Below, piece by piece: positions 1 to 13,116 of a stretch of 64,000 nucleotides of DNA (positions are counted from its first letter, which is position 1; the number at the start of each line of letters is the position of its first letter). The translations under genes and the position numbers were made by a program. Source of the DNA: Oopsacas minuta (lineage: Eukaryota > Porifera > Hexactinellida > Lyssacinosida > Leucopsacidae); contig JAKMXF010000019.1 in the NCBI GenBank assembly GCA_024704765.1, positions 27,517-91,516 of the forward strand, given 5' to 3'. The notes beneath the pieces were generated by a model that was given only the letters and a program-made list of their open reading frames with translations, ran no database searches and was not told the DNA's origin.

Positions 1-86
1 GCACGCACTTCCCCTTGTAGCATTACGTCACGTTTGAACGTCCAGGGAATTCTCCAGTTTGATATTTGTAACTTACTCTATTTTAG

Positions 87-3000
87 AATGTCTCTCATAA
101 CAAGCAGAAAGAGACAGGAGAAGGCCTCACGAAGAAGGAACCCATGAAACAAGCAACAGACGTAATACACAGAATAATCTGGGACCCTGAGCTACCCTCC
201 GAATGCTTTATTATCGGATATCTCGATAGATTCGTGGGAATAATAGAAAGACCTTTCTCAGAGTTTAGCTGGGAAGATATAGCTACAGTAGACTTAGACG
301 TGCTTGCTATTCCTAAACATAGAATACAATACTTTAAGTATAAGAATGTAGTAGTCTGGGATAAGAACTTACAGTTGGATAAAGTGTATGGCTCTCGGGG
401 TACTAATATTACTATACAGGAGGTTATACAGGAATATGAAGCTAATAATCCCAAGAGTAAATCCAATGGTGAGAGCTTGTTATTGTTGTGATGATTTGTT
501 TGTTTGTTTGTTGTTTACCAATTAAAACACTTGTTTATTATCTGAGCTATTAAATATTGTTCCCGAATTTCCCATTACTGAAGTTAGGGCTTTGACACCT
601 TTCAATAACCTCACCACTCCAGTTATAACGAAGCTCAATGGGTCGCTATAATTCCTTTGATATAAGCGGGCATTTCGAGATAATAGGAGTTTAATGCATA
701 AAATCTACATATTTCATTACAGAACCCATTGCTACGGAGACAGTAACAGCTGATACAGAGGATATCTCCCCAGCTGAGGCAAAGATAGAGCTAATGATTG
801 AGGATTCAGATGATGAGAGTACTATTGATGACGTCAGTAGTGTTGCTAGTAACTTTAATGCTACAAGACTAGCTAACAGGAAAAGTCAGAATAAGGACAG
901 ACCCAATTATTTTCTGTGTTTTAAAGTAAGAATCCATGGTTCTTTTTCATAGATTTATTGGGACGAATTATTGTACTTTCTGTTGGCTAGTTGCAAATTA
1001 TTTTCAATATCTCTACAAATATTTATCTTTGTTATACACTTAGGTAACAGACACTGGTATACAGAAACAAGCAAGGAATGTCCAGAAGGGAGTACTAGCT
1101 AACTGTCCGATGCTAGAAGAGGCATGTCTTAACGTCAATAGACTACACGTAACGCTAGTTATGATACGAATAGATTCAGAAGATGAGATGTATAGAGCTA
1201 TTGAAGTTATTGGAAATTTTCAAAATGAGTTATGTAGGATTTTACCTCAGTTTAATAAGATAGAAATCAATGGTGTAGATTGCTTTAGAGATCAAGTAAG
1301 TTGTTTATTTGTTTGTTTGTTTCTTACTTGACGGGATCCCTTGATTGTCGCCGGTTTTAACTTCATATCCAGAGGGAAATGAAAACTGGATATTTTACTA
1401 TTTTTGCAATATTTTGAATATTTTCGGGTGTAATAAAGGAATAAATTGAAAATCTCTGCGTGTTAAATGATATATGTAGTTTATTTGTTTGTTTATTTGT
1501 TTGTTTGTTTGTTTGTTTGTTTGTTTGTTTGTTGTTTATTTGTTTGTTTGTTTGTTTGTTGTTTATTTGTTTGTTTATTTGTTTGTTTTTGTTGTTTGTT
1601 TGTTGGTTTGTTTGTTGTTTGTTTGTTGTTTGTTTGTTGTTTGTTTGTTGTTTATTTGTTGTTTATTTGTTTGTTTATTTGTTTGTTTTTGTTGTTTGTT
1701 TGTTGGTTTGTTTGTTGTTTGTTTGTTGTTTGTTTGTTGTTTATTTGTTGTTTATTTGTTGTTTATTTGTTGGGTAGATGAGTTGTAGTTTAATTGGCGT
1801 GTTAAAATATAATAATTCTATAATCTATAATTACAATCTCCATGATTTGATTGGTAAAATTGCTAATCAGCTGATTACTGGTTGCTAGGATGATATCATG
1901 GAATGTTAGAACTATTGGAATTGTTTGAGGAACAATCTTGTCCAGTCACGGGGTCTATCTTGGTACTTGTCCGATCCTGCATATTTATCAAGTTTTCTTT
2001 CGATGTATTTGTTAGAGTTTCAGCAATTTTCAGAGGGTTTATATTCATATTTTCACACCTTTTAACTTCCCTCCTTTTCACTCTATTCGTCCTCACGAAA
2101 AGCAAAACACTTACGTATATTGTCAATACAAATATAATTACATTAATACAAATAATACAAATAAGAATACACAATTGTATCAATTCATTTTCTCCAAATT
2201 CTAGAATACATTTCAAAATTCCCATTTTTGCCTAAAAATTTTCTCTTAAATTATTTTATAGTTTCAGTTCTGAACCCATACTGTACCTATAAGTTCTCTG
2301 TTGGGGATTCTATATGGACTTTATGTTCCGTATTCTATAGCAACACATCTGTGTAATAGATATTCTGTTATCTTGTGTTTCAATACGGGAAATATATGTC
2401 ACAGTTTGAAAAGCAACATTATCGGGTCACTTAGGGGTCTAGATTGCCCCCCTGTCCTCTGATTAATTAAGTTACTTAGCGAAATCACCCCTCGGGGTAT
2501 AGTTTATGCCAATGAGTCAACAATTCGTCAGCTACTCAAGCCAATACTTAAGGCTTCTTCTATTTCTGTATTTCATAACTCTGATTAATACATTAACTAT
2601 TTACACGAAGTTAATATGACTGTTTTGAATCATGGATGGGACTTTTATGGGACTTTTCCCCAGGATAGAGATTCGTATGCCTTACTAATGGAGTTGACGT
2701 CTTAACACGTCACAAGGGGATGTGATAATTCTACACGCTGTAGACTGCGCTTAATAAACCAACACCTTGATTCCGCTTATATGGGTCAAATGGTCTGATC
2801 CTGATGTGGTCCTATTAAGCGTAGTCTTCTGTATTTTCATCCTATAGGTAATATTCGCGTGTTTGAAAGCCAACTCTGCTCTAACGCGTGTTGCCAGTGC
2901 TCTGAAGATCAGATTTGAAGAGGCTGGTATCGGTACCCCTGGTAACCATGTCCCCTTCAAGCCTCACATGACGTTAATCAAATTATCCAGACCCTTGGCT

Positions 3001-6000
3001 AAGAAAATGAACATTACTCGTCTGAACCATTCTATATATTTTGATTTTAAAACTACTCATTTTGGGTTTCAATCGGTTGAGACACTAATCTTAGGAAGTA
3101 TGTTTGAGTTGAATGAAGAAGATGGATTCTATGTACACAAGTTTGTTATATCTAATCACATTTCTAGTTTGAGGGAGGGCTTATCTGAAGTCCTCCTGGC
3201 TCAAATTCTCAAAAATATTTGTGTCTCTAATCGGTGAGTTTTTGCTATACACTCAACTCCTGTTATGTCTAACACGGATATATAAACACATACGGGAGTT
3301 GACTGTATTTATAATTATCTCACTTTGTAGTTCTCTACCAGTCGTACAGATGATTGAAGATGTCATGAAACAAGATTTTGAGGACTCACATATGCTCGAT
3401 CGTCTCCTCTCTCTTATAATGCACTATGAGACCCCTGTACACGAGGGATATGACGTGATAATACTCCGTGGACTCCCTGGCAGCGGAAAATCCACACTAA
3501 TAGAAAACTCAACCGAATGCAAAAACGGGAAATTATCAATTTGCAGTGCAGATAGTTTCTTCACAGATAATCTAACTGGAGAATACAGATTTGATATTAA
3601 CAAGCTGAGTACTGCACATTCTTCTTGTATGAACTTGTATCTAGAGAATCTAATCGGGAACAAATCACTGATTATTATTGATAACACAAACTCTCAATAT
3701 TGGGAATATTCTCTCTATAAATGTTTGGCGAAGTGTTTTGGGTACAGCTGCTCGGTTTTGGAGTTAATCTGTCCAGATGAAGATGTTCTCAAAGTATACC
3801 ATAAACGGAACAAACACAATGTTGGTTATGAAGTGTTGGTTGCTATGAGGAACCGTTGGGAATGTGATAATACAAGTGTTGTTATTAACCCCAAAAAGGT
3901 AAACAACAATTCTCTACTGAGCTTAGTTAGAGGCACAAAAAGTAAACACAAACAGGACACAATTCCTAATCTTACAACCATCTTATTCGCAGCTGTTTTT
4001 CTAACTCAATATTCATATAACACCCTCATACAACAATTCCCAGCTGTTTTTACAGACATCAAAGCTAGTCACATAACTCTACAATATAGACCCACGAGTA
4101 CAGACATAAACGAGTATAAACTAGGAAGTAATGTTGAGTTTACTGTCTTAGGGTGTGTTCAGGACGATAAGGTGCAGACAGTACCAGTTAAACTGCCCTC
4201 TGATATCAAATCAGAGAATTCACACCCTCATGTGACCATAAGTGTGTCCTCTATTGGAGCTGCTAAAGACTCAAACAATCTCCTAAACAAGATAGCTCGT
4301 ACCAAAAATATAAACGATCTTCCTAACAAACCTGACAATTTGGTACTGCGTGGTACAATAGGCTTACAAGTAGAGACAGCTGACGGACATATAAGGCGGG
4401 TATTTAATAGAACTGAATTGAACAGAGAAACATCCAATACTCCTAAACCCAAACCTACCCTCCCCTCTATAGATATATACACAGGACCATCTGACTACAT
4501 TACCCAGTTATACATCTTTGATCTTGATGGGACACTCATTAACACCCCTGGTCCTCTAGAGGGTCCCGGACAGTATGAGGTGTTAACTGGGACTGTCTGG
4601 CCCTATAACAAGTTTGTTATATACCCTGAGAGCTTGATATACCCCATGAGTACTCATTGTACCCCGGGACCAGGCCTCTTCCAATTCTTCTCTCACAAAT
4701 CGAGGGCCCAGAGTCTGACAGTAGTAATGACAGGGAGACTTCAGTCTATTAGCAATTCTGTCAGAGAGATTTTATCTAATTATAGTATCATTCCAGACGT
4801 GTTGCTATGTAAAGAGGACAATTCTCCCCTCCATACTCCGGAGTACAAGGCTTTGGAGCTTAGGAAACTTCTAGAACAATTCCCTCATGTAAAATACATT
4901 AAAATATGGGAGGATTTGGCTGAGAACCTAGCAGCATTTGCAAATATTACCCCAGATTATTTAGATAAGGAATTCGAGTTTATTGATGTGATTAGTTTCC
5001 AACAACAGTCTCATAAAAAAAAAAGTACTTCTGTGACACAAAAGAAATCTAAAGCTTATCAAACTGTTCGTGTTTATGGGAAAATACAGAGAAGTTCGTA
5101 TCATGATGCTGTAGAGAATACCATTAGCCTGATCTCGTCGCTATGGGCGAGTTGTATCAAGTATCAAGGGAAACCAGAGGATCTAGCTCACCCATTTGGA
5201 TCTTACCCTCTGAAACGAATGAGTGACATTGACTTATGTCTTTATGCACCTAGCAAAATGACAGTCATCGAGTGTATCACCCGTATGGAACAGCTGTTGG
5301 TCCAATGTGGTATCAATTGTATTCACACTTCTCAGCACTCAAGGGTACCCAGAATCCGGTTCCTCTGTCGCTATATGGGAACAACAGAGATCAGTTATGA
5401 TATCATTTTTATGAGAATGAATGAAATGAATGAAATTCCTAGTAAATTGAAGGAATTGAGAAAACTGATTCCTCCAGAAGATATCCCTTCTGTTACTGCT
5501 CTTGAAGGATTGGAATTTGTTAATAGAGTTAAACAAACACTAATAAAAGGTAAGCAATAATATTATTTGTTTATTTCAGAGGTTCACAACCTTTTTCACT
5601 ACGTATACCAATGTTAACACCTTCTATGGACACCCTGCTGTCCTCTGTGGACCACCAAGGATTCCATGTATCCCAGATTGGGAACCACGTGCCAGCCAAA
5701 GAACATACGGGGCCAGACATTTATATTTAGGGAAATATTATTTTTCTGGGAAGTAACATATTTGTATTTGCCTGGCAACCAAAAACGCTGGAGAATTCCA
5801 CATTTTGCCACGTTCTGGTTGGAACATAACACTCAGAATGTGTCATAATAGTGGCACAATGGCAGATTATGTCACATTTTAAATACATTATGTGTAGGTA
5901 TCTCTGAAGAAGACTTTGCAGCTGTTATAGAGCTAATAGTATTAATTCTACGTAGCAAACATCAAAAGGGAAATGCATTCCATTGCATCAGAACATTCCA

Positions 6001-6865
6001 TTTACTCAAAATACTGCTTGACCTCATTGAAAATAAGAAAATATCCAGATCATGTCTAGGATCAGCTGATCAGCTAGCTAGAGCTCTCTTGGACCAACTG
6101 GCCCAGCTGACTACTGAGGAATGGTGTCAGTACTTAGGAGAGTTTGTACCAGTACAATATATTCCTATCTTACAGGTAATGGGGTGCTAAGTACAGTGGA
6201 ACACTGTCTGATAGAGACGTTTATTTATTTTGCAATTTTCAACTCATTTATATATTAAAATTTTTTTACAGAAAATATTCACAGAATGCTCCGTCATATC
6301 AAACTCGCCAACATTTCCATCAGTAGCTGTTTACCACAAGATGTTATCCCCTATAGCATTCCCGTTACCCAATCACGTTGCTATGGAAATAGAAATAGAA
6401 TGTCCTAACCTCCCTCTACAGTTCAAGTACGAGACTATTGTGGAATCAAAATTGGGATCAACTATTAGAAAGATGCTAGAGAGCGGAATTAACCTAATCC
6501 CTGGTCCATGTAGTGCAAACAGGATTTGTTTCAATATTCCAAATATCGAGGAGGAGATAGAGAAGTGTCACGCTACCCTCAAACCGTTCCTATTCGAGTT
6601 TGACACATTAAGACACGAGGTGACAATCAGCTTAATAAGCCAATCAAATATTGTTCTTGCAGCTGAACAACAAATAGTGGATTTGGAACCGATATACGCA
6701 GAAATTCTCGCGTTTAGATCGAGTGAAGAGAAATCGTTTCCACTCCCATCGACACTTAGCAGCCACCAGAGACTCTTGGTATACCAATTCTTAGAGAAAC
6801 AGGGCTTAAAGCATGTAACAAACACAGAAGGAAATGTGAAAAAGATTATTATTAAGAAAATTTGA
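87..6865 (+). CDS. Multidomain RNA-repair protein (MJ1316-2H-kinase-2H-HAD-NTase-R3H), 5' end outside window
   Basis: Predicted exons are 87-468, 723-925, 1044-1295, 2848-3233, 3331-5549, 5898-6175 and 6272-6865; all junctions keep frame, giving at least 1438 residues. The frame is open upstream of the ATG at 144 to an acceptor at 85-86, so the true start is probably before the window. Visible domains in order: MJ1316/DUF504 (about 25-110; IGYLDRFVG, IPKHRIQYFK, VVWD); a 2H phosphoesterase of AKAP7/LENG9 type (LHVTL near 231, PHMTL near 318); a P-loop kinase (GLPGSGKST near 455); a second 2H-like domain (HITL near 655, PHVTI near 706); a HAD domain (FDLDGT near 804, TGR, IWEDL); a nucleotidyltransferase (FGSYPLKRMSDIDLCL near 1030-1043); and an R3H-like C-terminus in which the usual His is Tyr. 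These families heal 2',3'-cyclic phosphate and 5'-OH RNA ends, so multi-step RNA end repair is inferred. LENG9 has only the first two of these enzymatic or recognition units. Confidence 0.85.
1484..1776. repeat. GTTT/GTT microsatellite in intron
   Basis: About 290 bases of GTTTGTTT with interspersed GTT and ATTT units, inside the 1.55-kb intron 1296-2847 of the RNA-repair gene. An internal segment (near 1553-1620 and 1669-1740) is itself repeated, so the array grew by larger duplications as well as slippage. The open frames across it encode only Cys/Leu/Phe/Val and are not genes. Confidence 0.9.
3246..3307. repeat. Short MITE-like inverted repeat in intron
   Basis: The 97-base intron 3234-3330 carries CTCAACTCCTGTTAT at one side and CGGGAGTTGACTGTAT at the other. 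The same terminal words recur near 19360, 22360, 39115-39223, 53900, 55324 and 61140, which marks a dispersed non-autonomous DNA-transposon family. Confidence 0.55.
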
Positions 6866-7123
6866 ACTCTTTTTGTTAGGTAAAAGTATTTGTTTATGTA
6901 AATATTAGAAATATAATATATTGTTGACTCTTTTAAGTTATCACATAAGCTCGATGTCCGTATACTCAGCATCCAGTGTATTAGTATTAGTATATCAGCT
7001 GTTAATTAGTAATTAGCAGAACAAGATTCTTGTTTGTAACTGATAGCTATAGTATGTACATGTTCTATATATTAAGAATTAAGCTAATCATTCCTACTCA
7101 GTATTTGATTTGTATATTGTATA

Positions 7124-8539
7124 ATGGCAGAGAAGTTAACAGACTCAGAAGGGAGAGAGGACTTGGTCTACATAAAGACAGAGGATGGTAGCTACAGAGG
7201 CTGGAGGGTTGATTTGTTGATAGACAAGTTATCAAGCAAAATGGAAGAGAAAATATTGTTATGTAGCAGTTGTAAAGGAATGTTAAGAGATGCTTGTCTC
7301 TATGAAGGAGATTTGAGGTGTGGTGTGTGCATTCCTGAGGGTGTAGCATGGCAACCAGTAATAATGAACCGTGAAATTGTCTCTGATAAAATGGTAGTTT
7401 ATTTGTTGTTATTTACAAGTGTTTGTTTGTGTTTACAGATGAGTTATTTATTTGTAGATTAGTTGTCCCCTGAAGAAGAGAGGGTGTGAATGGAGTGACA
7501 CAGTGAGTACAGTAATACACCACCTGGAAGAATGTGAGTTCTTTCCTGTACTGTGTCCTCTGGGGTGTGTCTGTCTGGAAGGAGAGAGGAAGGGGAAAGT
7601 TTTGAAGCTGGAGAAGAGACGGATTGCAGAACACCAGAGAGCCTCGTGTCCCTTAAGAGAACTGGAGTGTGAATTCTGTATGAATAAAGTGAAGGCCTGT
7701 GAGATGAATCCTCATTTGGAGGTCTGTGAGCACTTTCCAGTTCCTTGTCCTAATAGATGTGTGATAGAAGGGGGGGAAGGGACCAGACAAGTGAAGAGGA
7801 GAGATGTTGCTGTCCATCTATCTGATGAGTGTCCTCTACAGAAAGTAGAGTGTCCTTATTGGGTCTATGGATGTAGAGAGGAGATAGAGAGGAAAGAGAT
7901 GGATCTTCATGAAAGAGAATTCGTACACATTCACTTCAGATTATCAATGACTGATATGAAACTGAAACTAATTAAATCCTCTCAAGAACAGGTCATAGCA
8001 AATACCAAAATCGAGAATTTAGAGAAACAAATTACTGAGAAGGATTCAGAACTGAAATCAATTAAAGAAGTACTCTATTCTCATACATCTCTATCTACAG
8101 GACAATTGGAATGGAAGATTGAAGGTGTTAAACAGAAGATAGAAAACAAAGAGTATACTTACAGTGATCCATTCTATGTAGGATTATACAAGTGTCAGGG
8201 GATATTCAATGGAATTGGTTGAATACAGATGAAGTAGGTGTTTTCATTTATATTATGAAAGGAGGTTATGATGATAAACTACACTGGCCTATCAGATACA
8301 AATATACGTTTATTCTACTCAATCACATTAACAGTAATAATAATTATGAATTCACTAATCAAATAACTAAGGAAGATTTGGAGAAATATCCTGAATGCTT
8401 CAAGAGACCTACTGAGATGAGAAATAATGGTTTTGGAAATTATTTCTTCATTTCAAACACTGAAATATTAGAAGCTAAATATTGTAAAGAAGACAGCATA
8501 ACTCTTCTAATTAAAATAGAATTGTTACCATTTTTCTGA
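7124..8539 (+). pseudogene. TRAF-type zinc finger/MATH protein, copy A, one-base frameshift
   Basis: Exon 1 is 7124-7393; exon 2 starts at 7458 after a 64-base intron. Exon 1 encodes a short domain with paired cysteines (CSSC, RCGVC), possibly a reduced RING. Exon 2 encodes TRAF-type zinc fingers, a short coiled coil and a MATH/TRAF-C domain. At 8197-8203 one A is missing compared with copy C, so the first frame stops at 8222 and the rest of the MATH domain (to TGA at 8539) lies in another frame. Everything else is well preserved, so this may be a recent pseudogene or an assembly error. TRAF-type proteins are signalling adaptors or ubiquitin-ligase components; the exact role here is unknown. 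Confidence 0.75.
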
Positions 8540-10250
8540 CTTTATTTATATTTTTGTTTACTTATTATTCTTATTTATCCTTCACTCAATGTTTATCAGA
8601 ACAAGAGTTTATTTGTATTTTATAGATTGTATTGTTATGAAAACTATTTACTAACAACTATTAGATTTGTATGATAATAGACTAGGAGATGGAGCTGTTA
8701 TAATGTGATATATCCTCTGTTGATGTTCCATTTCCAAACCAAATCAATTTCCAGTTTCAAATAGGTGTTAGAATATGCATGAACCACTACATAACTTGTA
8801 ATTACTAAGCAATGTTCTTGCCAGAGCGAGCGACTGTATGAGTTGGCTCACCTCCAAGATCTTTGTCTCCCAGAAAATCATTTTACTAATGAGCTATATC
8901 TTGACATAGTTACTCTCATTATTCATAAATATATACAAACCTCAGTTTTGTTATTTTCTCTTAGTTCTAAGTTTAAAGGCATTGCTTATACAATTCTGGG
9001 GAATATGAGCAATATATTCCATGTTATTGCATTTAAGGATAGGTGTTAACAATTGGAACTTATTTACATCTATCTTAGAATAAATACAAATATTCTTTGT
9101 GAGTAGCAATTCATTTCAATAGATAATGTTTGTCATTTCTTTATGAAAATAAACTACGAAAGGTGTTGGTATATCTTTGATGGGATAAAAAACCAAAAAG
9201 CTTAAATACAAGTAAAGATATGTGATAATGCTAAGCCACATTAACCGTATCTTCTATGCATTGAAAGAGATCACAAGTTTAGACTGATCATCATTCCATA
9301 TACAGTGAAACCTCTGGAATCAGGGCATGCGGGATACTAGGAAAATTTCTGACGCCCCGATTCTGGATTTCAGTGTGGTATTGTGTCAAAATCACCATTT
9401 TCCGTATTTATGTAGTTCATATTACGTCATACTATTGTTTCGTATTGCTAGTCACACTGTAGCGTTAAAATATCTCATTCTGCTACATAATTACCCTCAG
9501 AGGCGGATTGAGTTGATTTCTTGTTCACTTACGTAGCATTTATATTGTGTTTTATTCGATAGTTATTGCGAAAATAAAAATTTATTGTGTTGATTTCAGT
9601 ATTGATGCCCCGATTGCGTAGGGGATTTTAGTATTAGTTCTATGCAAGCTGAAAGAATTAGATTGTCAGGGTTTGCCCCGATTCCCCGATTTCAGAGGTT
9701 TCACTGTATTCTATATCATATAACTATTCCCTTGCCCGGTCTACAGACACCTTCATTGTAGCATTCAGCGAATATTAGTCACAATAATTAATATACTTTG
9801 CTTGTCTAATAAAATGTATGTCTTACTTGCTTAAAGTGTTTTGGTATGTATTTAGTCGGTAAGATTAACAAATTAGTAATAATTCAATTAATTTGTTACT
9901 GAATTCAGTATTTATCAAACCTCTTACTCTTAAACTGTTACAATATATTCACTAATCTGGCTCATTCGTATTTTGGATCATTCCAGCTCCTACAGCCCAA
10001 TCTTAAATATGGAATATCCAATTTCTTAACGACATAATTCGATTTGTCTGTTATACGAACATTCTATGGAATGTCTGACGATGTCCGTATACTCAGCATC
10101 CAGTGTATTAGTATTAGTATATCAGCTGTTAATTAGTAATTAGCAGAACAAGATTCTTGTGTGTAACTGATAGCTATAGTATGTACATGTTCTATATATT
10201 AAGAATTAAGCTAATCATTCCTACTCAGTATTTGATTTGTATATTGTATA
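8540..10250. other. Intergenic spacer between TRAF copies A and B
   Basis: No credible gene was seen. The first ~180 bases are the duplicated 3' flank of the TRAF unit, and 10078-10250 is the duplicated 5' flank found before every tandem copy. The middle holds one MITE-like element (9301-9708) and unassigned AT-rich sequence. The 60-70-residue open frames here match no recognised family. Confidence 0.6.
9301..9708. mobile_element. MITE with ~20-bp terminal inverted repeats and TA ends
   Basis: The left end reads TACAGTGAAACCTCTGGAAT and the right end GATTTCAGAGGTTTCACTGT followed by A, so the ends are nearly perfect inverted repeats bounded by TA, as in Tc1/mariner or pogo-type insertions. 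The ~400-base body has no transposase. CCCCGATT appears near both ends, extending the inverted symmetry inward. Confidence 0.75.
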
Positions 10251-11910
10251 ATGGCAGAGAAGTTAACAGACTCAGAAGGGAGAGAGGACTTGGTCTACAT
10301 AAAGACAGAGGATGGTAGCTACAGAGGCTGGAGGGTTGATTTGTTGATTAACAGGTTATCAAGCAAAATGGAAGAGAAATTATTGTTATGTAGCAGTTGT
10401 AAAGGAATGTTAAGAGATGCTTGTCTCTATGAGGGAAATTTGAGGTGTGGTGTGTGCATTCCTGAGGGTATAGCATGGCAACCAGTGAAGATGAATCGTG
10501 AAATAGTCTCCGATAAAATGGTAGTTTATTTGTTGTTATTTACAAATGTTTGTTTGTGTTTACAGATGAATTATTTATTTGTAGATTAGTTGTCCCCTAA
10601 AGAAGAGAGGGTGTGAATGGAGTGACACAGTGAGTACAGCAATACACCACCTGGAAGAATGTGAGTTCTTTCCTGTACTGTGTCCTCTGGGGTGTGTCTG
10701 TCTGGAAGGAGAGATGAAGGGGAAAGTTATGAAGCTGGAGAAGAGACGGATTCCAGAACATCAGAGAGACTCATGTCCCTTAAGAGAACTGGTGTGTGAA
10801 TTCTGTCTGAATAAAGTGAAGGCCTGTGAGATGAATCCTCATTTGGAGGACTGTGAGCACTTTCCAGTTCCTTGTCCTAATAGGTGTGTGATAGAAGGAG
10901 AGGAAGGGACCAGACAAGTTAAGAGAAGAGATGTTCCTGCCCATCTATCTAATGATTGTCCTCTACAAAAAGAAGAGTGTCCTTATTGGGTCTATGGGTG
11001 TAGAGAGGAAATAGAGAGGAAAGAGATGGATCTTCATGAAAGAGAATTCATGCACATTCACTACAGATTATCTATGACTGATATGAAACAGAAACAAGAT
11101 GAAACATCTGAACTATTGCAAGACAAACTTGATACAGCAACCGAGAGAATAGCATTCATAGAAAATGAAAATGAAAGTAAGAGCAAAGAGCTATTAACAT
11201 TGAAACAGAATCAAATAGAAACGAATGATCAACTGGATAGAGCAACTAAGAAGATTGCTTTCCTACAAAATGAAAATGAAAGTAAGAGCAAAGAGCTATT
11301 GACATTGAAACAGAATCAAATTGAAACATCTGAAGATAATAGACTACTGGCAGAGAAACTGGAAAAAGCAAATACCAAAATCGAGAATTTAGAGAAACAG
11401 ATTACTGAGAAGGATTCAGAACTGAAATCAATTAAAGAAGTACTCTATTCTCATACATCTCTACCTACAGGACAATTGGAATGGAAGATTAAAGGTGTAA
11501 AACAGAAGATACAAAATAAAGAGTCTACTTACAGTGATCCATTCTATGTAGGATTATACAAGTGTCAGGGCTGTATTATATGGAATTGTTTGAATAAAGG
11601 TAAAGTAGGTGTTTACATTTATATTATGAAAGGAGGTTATGATGATAAACTACACTGGCCTATCAGATACAAATATACGTTAATTATACTCAATCACATT
11701 AACAGTAATAATAATTATGAAATCACTAATCAAGTAACTAAGGAATATTTGGAGAAATATCCTGATTGCTTCAAGAGACCTACTCAGATGAGAAATATAA
11801 GTTTTGGAACTCATTCATTCATTTCAAACACTGAAATATTAGAAGCTAAATATTGTAAAGAAGACAGCATAACTCTTCTAATTAAAATAGAATTGTTACC
11901 AGCATTATAA
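10251..11910 (+). CDS. TRAF-type zinc finger/MATH protein, copy B
   Basis: Exon 1 is 10251-10520 and exon 2 is 10585-11910; the 64-base intron ends TTTGTAG and keeps the frame. The 531-residue product has a short Cys-pair N-terminal domain, three to four TRAF-type zinc fingers, a long coiled coil and a C-terminal MATH/TRAF-C domain that runs from GQLEWKI to the end. The coil contains two tandem 35-residue units, each ending ELLTLKQNQIET, shared with copy D but absent from A, C and E. The start ATG follows a 5' flank conserved in all tandem copies. TRAF-type proteins usually trimerise through coil and MATH and bind receptors or ubiquitin machinery; a full RING is not visible. Confidence 0.85.
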
Positions 11911-13116
11911 CTTTATTTGTATTTTTGTTTACTTATTATTCTTATTTATCTTCAATGTTTATCAGAACAAGAGTTTATTTGTATTTTATAGATTGTATTG
12001 TTATGAATAATTATTTACTAACAACTTTTAGCTTTTGTATGATAATAGACTAGGAGATGGAGCTGTTATAATGTGATATATCCTCTGTTGATGTTCCCTT
12101 GCCAATCCAAATCAGTTTCCAGTTTCCAATAGGTGTTAGAATACGCATGAATCACTACATAACTTATACATCCAATTAACCAATACTTGGAATATATCAG
12201 TCAGAGCTGAGATTAGTTAACCGAATTATTTGGGTGTTTAAATCTTTCTAAAATATCAGTTAACAGCTGTAATTATTCCTAAATATTATCAATTGTCAAG
12301 TAGAGATCCCAGGGTTTTTGAACCGTGACGAATGGCCCCTTCAAGTCCTGACTCAAATCCTTGTGATTATTATTTATAGGGAAGGCTAGAGACACTAGTA
12401 AACAATAGATTCCACAACAACAGTATTCCAGCAGTAAAACGATCGTTAAAGTGAATTAGATCAGGATGAGGTCGCTCGGGCATGCAAATGTTTTCTCTCC
12501 AGACTTATAGATTGTCTGAAGGCCGGAAGGAATAGATTTGAAAACAAGTAGAGCCAATATATTTTCGTATATGATAGTTAGACATAATAGCATTTTCTTA
12601 ACAAAATATGAGTCTAGAATTACATTGAAATTTTGTTGCAGAACTTTTGAGGCATCCTGTACTTTGCTTGTCTAGTAAAATGTATGTCTTACTTGCTTAT
12701 AATTGTTTGGTATGTATTTAGTCGGTAAGATTAACAAATTTGTAATAATTCAATTGATTTGTTACTGAATTCAGTATTCATCACACCTCTTACTCTTAAA
12801 CTGTTACAATATATTCACTAATCTGGCTCATTCGTATTTTGGATCATTCCAGCTCCTACAGCCCAATCTTAAATATGGAATATCCAATTTCTTAACGACA
12901 CAATTCGATGTGTCTGTTATACGAACATTCTATGTACTGTCTGACGATGTCCGTATACTCAGCATCCAGTGTATTAGTATTAGTATATCAGCTGTTAATT
13001 AGTAATTAGCAGAACAAGATTCTTGTTTGTAACTGATAGCTATAGTATGTACATGTTATATATATTAAGAATTAAGCTAATCATTCCTACTCAGTATTTG
13101 ATTTGTATATTGTATA
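11911..13116. other. Intergenic spacer between TRAF copies B and C with transposase remnant
   Basis: This spacer has the duplicated 3' flank, then about 12230-12665 a decayed Tc1/mariner-type transposase end (matching the one after copy C but with stops and small deletions), then the conserved 5' flank of the next copy from about 12945. It ends with a TTTTGAGGCATCCTGTA word that may be the transposon terminus. Confidence 0.6.
12230..12665 (+). mobile_element. Degraded Tc1/mariner-type transposase fragment
   Basis: The nucleotide sequence parallels the fragment at 14880-15345, including the segment for the transposase motif around SPDSNPCDYY, but has an in-frame TAG where the other copy has TGG and a deletion near 12450. 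It was evidently copied along with the TRAF unit. Only the C-terminal part of a transposase remains, so it is dead. Confidence 0.65.

Noticed and set aside
95-466. Minus-strand 123-residue frame
   Set aside because: It is the antisense of the MJ1316 exon, whose plus-strand translation matches a known domain.
1460-1788. Three overlapping ~100-residue plus-strand frames rich in Cys, Leu, Phe and Val
   Set aside because: They are translations of a GTTT microsatellite in all frames, inside an intron.
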